Shown: piece after piece, positions 56,473 to 64,000 of the stretch
Numbering within the stretch: position 1 is the stretch's first letter
Layout of the letters: each line of letters opens with the position of its first letter
DNA from: Aquilaria yunnanensis
Taxonomy: Eukaryota; Streptophyta; Magnoliopsida; Malvales; Thymelaeaceae
Direction of reading: 5' to 3'
NCBI GenBank assembly: GCA_039654915.1
Contig: CM077600.1
Coordinates: 71,557,992-71,621,991 of the forward strand
DNA length: 64,000 nt
Notes under the pieces: generated by a model
Told to the model about the DNA's origin: nothing
The model's database searches: none
What the model saw: the letters and a program-made list of their open reading frames with translations, nothing else
Translations under genes and position numbers: made by a program

Positions 56473-59316
56473 TGTAGTGTCCCTTACCATGAAAATGGTG
56501 CTTTTAGAAAGACAATGAGACCAAAGTCTCGTGCTAGTTGATGTTGACTAGTTAATTACTTGTCGCATTTAAAACCTTTCATGCATATAGTTATTAAAGT
56601 ATAATGTAGCATGCATGGGCTTGCTTTGATGTTAAGTAACAAACATAAAAAGAAGCTAAAACATTGCGCACAAATATTAAGACATATTTTAAACACAAGC
56701 TGAAGCATAAAATGTAAGTGTATTTACTTCAAGTAATAACCGTGCATGTGCATCATTACATAAGTAAAGAATATGCACATGCCCAAAAGCAACTAAAATA
56801 CTAGTCAACCTACCGACATTGAAGGCAAAACTAGCACCTATATGAATGTTGAAAGACTACTACTGAGATCCACAGTCCATTATGTCCTTATTTGTGCCAC
56901 TAGCCTTTTCAAAGTTGCAAGTCCACTATAGTTAGCACAACAACTTAACCAGTAAAAATAGAACCAATAAATGGCTCACTAGCACAATAACCATTAACAG
57001 TTGTCAGGTCCTTATAGATACAATCTACACAACAACACTAAAGGGAGTGAGAATCCAAAGATTCCTAATAGGGGATTTGGGTACATGCAAAGAAACATTT
57101 AAAACTTGCAAACAAAAACCTGACGATACTCATGTATATAATATATGAAAACTACTATGGGCCTAATGTAGTCTAAGGGCTAACATATGCACATATATTT
57201 GGGTCCTTTGAGACCCCTCCTCAACCAAGTCCTCACATGGACATCACCTCGTGCCTAGCGAGTTCTTAGCCCCTAACTCACTCCTAGCAATCCTTGGCTT
57301 GCTAAGATCCTAGTGAGCTAAGGTCCCACACTAGTGCCTTAGGACTGGGACCTGACTAGGTCACTAGGAGTTACTAACCTTTCACCTTTCCTATCATGAA
57401 CCTTAACTAGCACATGGTCAATCTAGTTTGGGCGAACTAGGCTCCCTCTCTAGTTCATCGGGCTTGAGACCTAGCTAGGTAAATTGGTGTCCTAAACCTC
57501 TGCCCTTAGGTGTATCAAGCTCCCACTTTAGTCCCCCAGGTCCAAGACCTGACTAGGCGACCAAGTCTTTCTAAACCTCAACCTTTCTTGGTGAACCTTG
57601 AAAGACATTAAGCTTGGCACGTACTAAACCTTGACAAGTTGGCCATTACTAGGAAGCATGCTTCATCTAAGTGCTCATTGTGTTTTCTAGCACATATTAA
57701 TGTCTTTAATGCACTAGGGTAGCTTAACAACCTTGTGCCTCCAGGGCCCCTCAAACTACTCTAGTAACTTAGCTTGAGTTTTAAGTCACCTTCTTGCTTA
57801 GAGCTCTTAATGTTCCTCCTAATTCCTTAGGGTAGGTTACATTTACTTGGGTGTTAAAAAACCTCCCAAGCCATGCCAAGCTCCTTCATTATCCATTATA
57901 GGCCTCTTATGGGCCCTAGAACTCACATCGCGCTCAAAGGCGCTTATGTGCCCCTATTAGCCTCATTGTGCCTCCCATGGCCCTTAGGTGTTTTCATTAA
58001 CCTTTTGTAGTTCTTCTAGCTGTTGAACCAATCTAGGGTCAATGAAATACTAACCCAAGACATCTTTCCAAACTACTGCAAGTTGTGCCATAAGTTGCCC
58101 ACACTAACCATGCCTTAGTGCACATGCGCGACACTTAGTTAACTAGGCCACAGTTCTAGTTCACCAATGCTAGTTCACCATGCTCCCTGCGTAAACTACT
58201 TGGTTACTCATCATTAATGAATTAAAACTACCTTAGGAAAAAGTACAAGCCTTAACTAGGGCACCCAAGCACCCCCAAGGTCAACCAACATCACATTGTG
58301 CATGACTTGCCATGTAGGGCGTGATGCAAACGCACTTTATTCTTGTTAGCTTACTGGAATTCTTGTGAACACATCATCCTATGGTGTGTTCACATCTCAG
58401 GATTTTTTACCTCATTCCAGCGTAATGCGAACGTAACATTCTGTGGTGCATACGCACTGCCTGGAAATGTGTTCTTCATGTTCTTCATGCATAATGACGT
58501 CCTACCTTGATTCTAACCATTCTAAGCTTAGAAATTCTCATTCCCAAGGCTATAATTAATATTAATGCTTTAATAAACCATGTAAAACACTAAATCCCTT
58601 ACCTCAATTGGAGTGAAACAAGCAACATCAAGCACATCCAAGCAAATGAGCTCCTCTAAGGGGGTTCCTATGGTTCCACAAAACTTAAACACAAATGGCA
58701 CCAACTCAAGTTCATTCTTACAAGACCCAAGCTCATACAACCTCAAGAAACTAGCATCAACTCATGAACAAAGAGGGCAAAATGTTACCTAAGCTCACCA
58801 AGCAAAAAAAAGGTGATCCAAGGCCTTCCACACCAAAAGTATGCAAGGTACCTCACAAGACTTCAATTTCCACCTAGAATTGATGTTTTCGTGAAGCTTT
58901 GGCCATGGAAATTGAGAGAGAATGGGGAGCTACGAGTTTGGGGGTTGAAGATGATGAATAGTGACCTCCCAAACCCATGGAAATGGTTTAAAAGCCCAAC
59001 ATTCCTCTTAAAACCTCCAACTTCTTTAGTTTTGCCGAAAAGAGCCCATGCTAAAAAAAAACCATAAGACTTGGCAATCTAGTCCAAATCTTTGGTTTCT
59101 TATCACTTTAGTCTAAAAGAACAACTTATGAGCTTAAATACCAAAGCTATCACCTCGGGGTATGAAATGATTATTTTGCCCTTGGTGACACTTTGGTGCC
59201 AAATTGAACCAGGAACCATTTAACCCTTTAATAGACTGGCTTGATGTGCTTATTCAAACTAATTAAGGCATTAAACGAAGAATTTTGACTTGTTTAACAA
59301 GTCTTACTTGACTGTT
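56473..59316 (-). mobile_element. Element J 5' LTR, truncated at its outer end
   Basis: Uninterrupted counterpart of the left LTR without the I insertion. Homology ends at GACTGTTGA near 59316, after which unrelated sequence (GCGAGGAAAAT...) follows, so about 30-35 bases of the LTR start are missing. The stem-loop module at 57048-57067 is partly decayed. Confidence 0.85.
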
Positions 59317-62300
59317 GAGCGAGGAAAATATGGAGGTAGGATGGGGTGATCCTACATTGTCCCTGACTTGACTTAGGCTAAAATCATCTCTACACACATG
59401 ACCAATAGTGAAAAGCCCTCTTGGGCCTTAGCAGCAAAAGAAATAAACTACCCCTCCAAATGATCAACTCGTTATAGAACATCATTTTAAAACCTGCCAA
59501 TGAAAGATAAATATTTTTTAGGGCAATGGCAAGAGCTTCATTTAAGGCATGTGCAAGATCAATGAAGAGTTCCTCTTGGGGGGGTGCCTCTCCCTCTTAA
59601 CCAATGGAGTGTTGGGCCTCTTCATCTTCTTCTTCTTAGTTTTCTTTCTCTTCACCCCCCATCACCTCAAATCCATGTAGTTTGCTCAAGGAGATGTCTA
59701 TGGGTGTGGCGACAAAGATGAATGGGTCCTCTGGGTAATTTACTACAACCTCCGCCAAAAGCTCTTTAATCAATTGTGGAAATGGGAGGTTACTTCTTCA
59801 TGTTCTTGCTCCCCTACTTGTATTCTGTGCAATGTAAGCTCTCTTATCAACGCAATAATTAGAGGCAATGCAAACCAAGACTTGACCCCAGCCTGGAGTT
59901 ATATGATCTAAATGAGTAGAGGGTATGAGCTGGGCAATGATGAAGTAATTCCATAACTTCATTTCCAGCTTGAGGATAGAGGAAGCAAAGTGGATGTTCC
60001 ACTCGGGGTGTCACACCTCACACAGGCCTTAGCCAGTGCACCTATAGCACTATTAAGTAGTGCTACACAATTTCATAAACTTATGATTCTTAAGTGCACC
60101 TAAAATGATTAATAAGCCACTCATGGCTCGGCCATGTCTTTTAACCCAAACTTTTAAGTTCCTTACTTAAGACTGAGACCTAGGAAGTGCCCGGGAGGCT
60201 TACCAGTTTCACATTCAATTATTACTTGCATCACAAGGCAAGGTTTAGATGTTTTCTCATTTAAGTGGTTCATGTGTGCTCCTCAAGTGTACATTCATAA
60301 TGCATGGCAACCAAGAATCTCATATTCACAGGGGTTTGAAAACACATGTTTTCCCATGTTTTATGCATCACAACTCAAGGAAGTTTAACATATATGGTTC
60401 ACAACCGAGAGTACTCATAATTCATAACACCAATTAGCCTTCCATTTATAACATACATAAAACAAAACCATAAGCTATCCAAGGCTATGTACACACAACC
60501 ATCCAACTAGTGCTTACACCTTGGGATACTACCAAGAGCACTTAAACTCCAAAATGGCCATTAGTTATGCCTTACATACACAAGTACTTAATTGTACCCG
60601 AAAGCTACCTTAACAGTGTAGTACAAAACCAAAATTCCCATAACTAAACCCATACTCATAAGAGCAAACCACATAACTAAAGCCCATGAGCACACATCTG
60701 TGGTCCTAGACTTGTCCCACAATTCTACACACAAGCCTGCAAAACTCAAGCACATGAGTTTCTAAGATATATAAAGCTTGCACTAAGTACTTGTTGAGCT
60801 AACCTTCTCAGTTTAGTACATACCTTATACAACTAACAACTAGTTTGGCACACAAGCAAGTGAATCTAGCTCAAAACCTTTTCCTGAAACATATACAAAA
60901 TGGGGCACGAGTTTTTCAACTCAGTAAGGAAATCACTTAGCTCGTTAGAGCTTATTTAGTTAAGCCGAGAGCTTAACCTCCCATAATCATGCTCTACATG
61001 CAATCAAAAACAAGAAAACACCAAAACACAACATATACAGTAACATACACAAATAACTACAACTATAAATGGTTAGAAAGTATAAACAAGCAACCAAGCA
61101 CACAACTCACACACCACACCCTTAGTTCACTCTCGACCAAAGCCATTATGGCAAGTACATAGAATTTCCATCAAGAGTCATCCTTGAAAAAAAGAAAGCC
61201 ATTCCATTAGAGTTCCAAGTTCAACTATGAGCTGGCCTACCCATAATGTACTTTAGTACTTGCCATTAAAAATTGCTAACAATCATAACTCATAAACCTG
61301 AAGGTTAATCCATAGCGCTTATGGCATTCCAAGCTCACTTAGCATAATTTACTATCACTTAGAAGCCAAATACCTACTTGAACATGGAACAATAATAAAA
61401 TCAAGTGAGGTATAGTGATTCCTTACAAATTATTTGTGTTCAACTCTCGGCCGAACTCACTTCTTTAATACCAAGCTTTGAACTCAAGCTTATTTGGTCG
61501 CCTATGGCCGAAAACACCAAATGTGAACTTGATTCTTCAATTCAAGCTCTAAATGCCAAGCTTTGCTATGAAACCGCCAAGAACCCGATGCTTCAATACC
61601 AAGAACAACAACTTTGACTTGCAAATGAAACTTTGACTTAAGATTAGAAGTTTCAGCTTAAGTGGAGGCATGCAATCCGGTCATGTGCCAAATGGCACGA
61701 AAATGGGGCTAATGCTAGCCCTAGTAAGCCCACTACTTGCATGGCGCTAAACAGTCCTTATATAACACATATACTTAGTTTTAGGCACCCGAATATAAGT
61801 AAAATTTGGTCCTTAAACTTTGTTTTCTACTACTTCCACTACAAGCCAATTTATTGCACCATTCAAACCTGATAAGCCTTAGGTAACCATACACATGATA
61901 TTTCCCATTTTTATTTAAGCCCTTCTTTGTTTTACTGCATTCATCTTGCATTTTTGGCATTGGCCAAGCATTGAGGTAAAGGTCCTAACACGAGGTTGTC
62001 ATTGCTATGAGTCCAAGGCATAACCTGCCCACATATCCAACGACTCATCCAATCATACCCATCAGCTTGATGAGGGGTCCGATCTCGGGATTGATCAAGG
62101 TCATTATTGATGTCAATGGGTGCAATCTCCACATTCCTTCCTTGAATTATCATTGTATTGACCAAATGGCATTTGGGTTGGGTGGTGCTCAAGTTGGTGT
62201 AGAAGTCCACCACAAGTGTCTGAGAAACCATGGTGTATGGTGTGGTGCACCACATCTTCTATGCTGTCTATTCCACTACTAAGATTTTTTGCATTTTTCA

Positions 62301-62496
62301 GTGCTCTAAGATTGAATCTTTTCTTAATTCTGAGCTTCCTCTTTACAAAACCCTTAAATAACTCCTTTGCCTTCTTATTGACAAATTGGGGGTATTCCAT
62401 GACTGGCTCTCAAGAATGCTCCTCCTGTGTCCTTTTGCCTTTTCCCATGTCCTTTTCCTTGTTAGCACCTCTCTCCTTGGTAATTCTTGGTGCCAT
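59317..62496 (-). pseudogene. Plant retrotransposon accessory ORF (Transposase_32-like), split by solo LTR H2
   Basis: Read on the - strand from an ATG at 62496: MAPRITKERGANKEKD, then YPQFVNKKAKELFKGFVKRK, a frameshift near 62230, VVDFYTNLSTTQPKCHLVN and VEIAPIDINNDL. After the H2 insertion, WNIHFASSILKLEMKLWNYF, IIAQLIPSTHLDHIT and QVLVCIASNYCVDKRAYIAQ follow (60008 to 59800). This order (basic N-terminus, FY.NL, W.yFI...L.PSTH..., then VD.(R)..IA) is that of the 'putative plant transposon protein' family found in Athila/Tat-type elements. The function is not known. The downstream acidic stretch (EEEDEEAQHS near 59620) is typical of its C-terminal linker. The Pfam assignment is from memory of the motif pattern. 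Stops and at least one frameshift make it a pseudogene. The left end merges into unassigned sequence at the J junction. Confidence 0.68.
60009..61990 (-). mobile_element. Solo LTR of family H (copy H2, 2.0 kb)
   Basis: TGTCACACC...GGTCCTAACA, matching the ends of H1. Flanks are CGGGG (60004-60008) and CGAGG (61991-61995), a 5-bp duplication with one G/A difference. It is about 1.3 kb shorter than H1, so one copy has a large indel. It interrupts the accessory ORF in frame-compatible positions. Confidence 0.88.
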
Positions 62497-62559
62497 TGTT
62501 CCTACATCAAGCTACAATATATATAAGATCTTTGCCATGGCAATGTCTAACAATTAAAA

Positions 62560-64000
62560 TTTTAGGCACAAGCACTAAATTAAACACTTCTATCTCTTAC
62601 CAAACTTTACACCATTACTCACATCCATAAACAATCACTTTTGACAACCTATGAACCTTAAGGCATCAATTTATTTAGGTAAGTCCATGAACATGGTATG
62701 AACAAAACAAGTCATGATGACATAGCAAAAGGTCAATGATTTTTCAATAAGCAATCATGCATCCAGGCACAAATAGAAGGTTTAATCATATAGTATGTAA
62801 CACCTAGTTGCAATAAAAGTAAAGAACTAATGCAAAAAACCCTTACAAAAAGGTACATTATACTCCTACGACTCATATGGTGAAATAGCCCAAGTTCATG
62901 TTCTTGAGTTTCCGAAAAACTTGCAAGCAAAAATTCTTACAATATAGCTCAAATTAATCACTAGACTTGTTAGACCCATTCAATTAAAGACAGAATCAAG
63001 CTATAGCAACAACCACAACATCAAGAACAAGTTTCCAATGAAATTCACTATGAAAAATTTGTAGGTCTACATGGGTGGTATTTTCAAGCCATGATTTTGG
63101 TGTTAGATTGTTGTTTCTAAGCATGAAATCACTTCTTCATCAACACATATATCAAGAACAAGCATGAAACACACAATAACACCAAGAGCTGTAACTTTTC
63201 ATCATACCTTACTCATACACAAAACCTAAGATTTCAACATTTTTATGCAAGAATCATGAAAGAAAGAAGATAAATAAAAATCACTTGAGTTGTATTTGTG
63301 CGTAAACAGTAAGAAAATCAAGTTGTGGAGCTCACAAAAACACTAACGTTCGAGTGCGGAAAGTTTTTTGAGTGGTAATTGTGTGTCTAGCCAATTGGGG
63401 AAGAATGATTTATTTTTGGGATTCAGGTGTCTAGCACCTAGGCTCCAATAGTGGGTTTTTTTGGGGTTTGGGTGTCTGGCACCTAGACTGCAATAATGGG
63501 CTCCCTAGCGCCTAAATGCCCAGCTTCAGGAGGCCCCTAGTAGTTTTTTCACACTCTAGTACCTAGGCTCCATGTGGCTCTAGGGCACCCAAGGTCACGA
63601 AAAGCTTCAAAGTTTTTCCCTCATTTTATAAATTTTTTCAATCTTACCCCCATGTTTACCTTTTGCCAAAATTGATGCATAAAAAATTTCCAAAGTGTTT
63701 ATTCTTTCATTCTTCTTTACACCTACAAAAATCATAGAATTACTTCCCATTATTCAAGATAAAAGTGCAGCAACTCTTAAAACAACAAAACACTATCTAA
63801 ATGCAAATGAGATGTCAGGGTGCCTCTCGATGAGATCTAAATTTAATATCTTTAGCTAGATGATTTTCCTTTTTGTGATGATTCAAGTGGTTGGATTTGC
63901 CAAACGAAGTTTGCTGGAAATTTGAGGCTTCTCTCTATAATAATGCTTTACTCTTTATCCGTTCATTTGAAATTTCCCCCCATCATTCATCTTCAACTCG
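62560..64000. other. Unassigned AT-rich non-coding sequence
   Basis: No coding domain or LTR pair recognised. It is upstream of the accessory ORF on its strand and may hold its 5' flank. Confidence 0.5.
63426..63500. repeat. Two copies of a 30-bp CACCTAG-containing repeat, 45-bp period
   Basis: 63426-63455 and 63471-63500 agree at 26 of 30 positions (GGTGTCT.GCACCTAG core). A diverged CCTAGCGCCTAAATGCC and TAGTACCTAGGCTCC follow. Similar CCTAGGC-rich text occurs at 44750-44800. Confidence 0.7.

Larger units (their letters stand above)
47343..59316 (-). mobile_element. Element J: long-LTR retrotransposon without recognisable coding sequence (LARD-like)
   Basis: Two direct long repeats (47343-48834 plus 51254-52785, and 56473-59316), both starting TGTAGTGTCC on the + strand, enclose a 3.7-kb interior. 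The interior ends in a perfect initiator-Met PBS on the - strand, which sets the orientation. The two LTRs differ by about 12 percent over the first 130 bases compared by eye, so the element is old. The right LTR is truncated near 59316, so no target duplication can be checked. It inserted into the Athila-like gag. Confidence 0.85.

Noticed and set aside
1..64000. Host protein-coding genes
   Set aside because: Every ORF with recognisable motifs belongs to a transposable element; the remaining ORFs are short, without domains, and mostly inside LTRs.

Overview
The window looks like a heterochromatic, gene-poor stretch of a flowering-plant (probably eudicot) nuclear genome. It consists of nested, mostly dead LTR retrotransposons plus one decayed hAT DNA transposon. 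I found no host gene, rRNA, tRNA gene or CRISPR array. The only tRNA-related sequences are retrotransposon primer-binding sites. Letters A to J below are labels used only in this annotation.

Layout. 1-4683: element A, a Tat-lineage Ty3/gypsy pol on the + strand, followed by its antisense gene on the - strand. 4684-9061: element B, the same lineage on the - strand, joined tail-to-tail to A. 9062-10476: LTR of family G. 10477-13140: 3' tail and LTR of a Del/Tekay-like chromovirus (C). 13150-14250: Tat-like gag/protease fragment (F). 14262-32449: a - strand Del/Tekay-like element (D). Its 5' LTR is split by a solo LTR of family G (18227-19642, TSD GAATG) and by element E (20185-31107, TSD GATAA). 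E is the only complete element. It has 875/876-bp LTRs, a PBS, a PPT, a gag-pol in one frame, and a convergent antisense gene with its own TATA box and three inferred introns. 32520-32910: RT fragment. 34512-39592: hAT element split by another G solo LTR (36778-38193, TSD GGGGT). 39637-42881: solo LTR H1 (TSD CACAG). 44744-47342: Athila-like LTR, PBS and gag remnants. 47343-59316: element J, a long-LTR element without recognisable coding sequence, with solo LTR I (48835-51253, TSD TTAAG) inside one of its LTRs. 59317-62496: a degenerate plant retrotransposon accessory ORF (Transposase_32-like), split by solo LTR H2 (60009-61990). 62560-64000: no assigned feature apart from a short tandem repeat.

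How the parts relate. E shows the full Tat plan. Gag, protease, RT, RNase H and integrase are read leftward from the right-hand LTR. A separate gene is read rightward from a promoter just inside the left-hand LTR, and the two converge near 24.3-24.7 kb. E and A both carry this antisense gene, with an intron at the same codon. Decay is dominated by C-to-T/G-to-A changes: premature stops, lost splice dinucleotides and a CpG-depleted Athila PBS. This fits long-term cytosine methylation. Removal by LTR-LTR recombination is also prominent, with five solo LTRs bounded by intact or near-intact TSDs.

Most notable: four different LTR families (C/D, I, J, H) share a CTTACTGAG...CTCACTCC module whose flanks form a short hairpin. 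The stem sequence differs between families but stays complementary, which suggests a conserved RNA structure.
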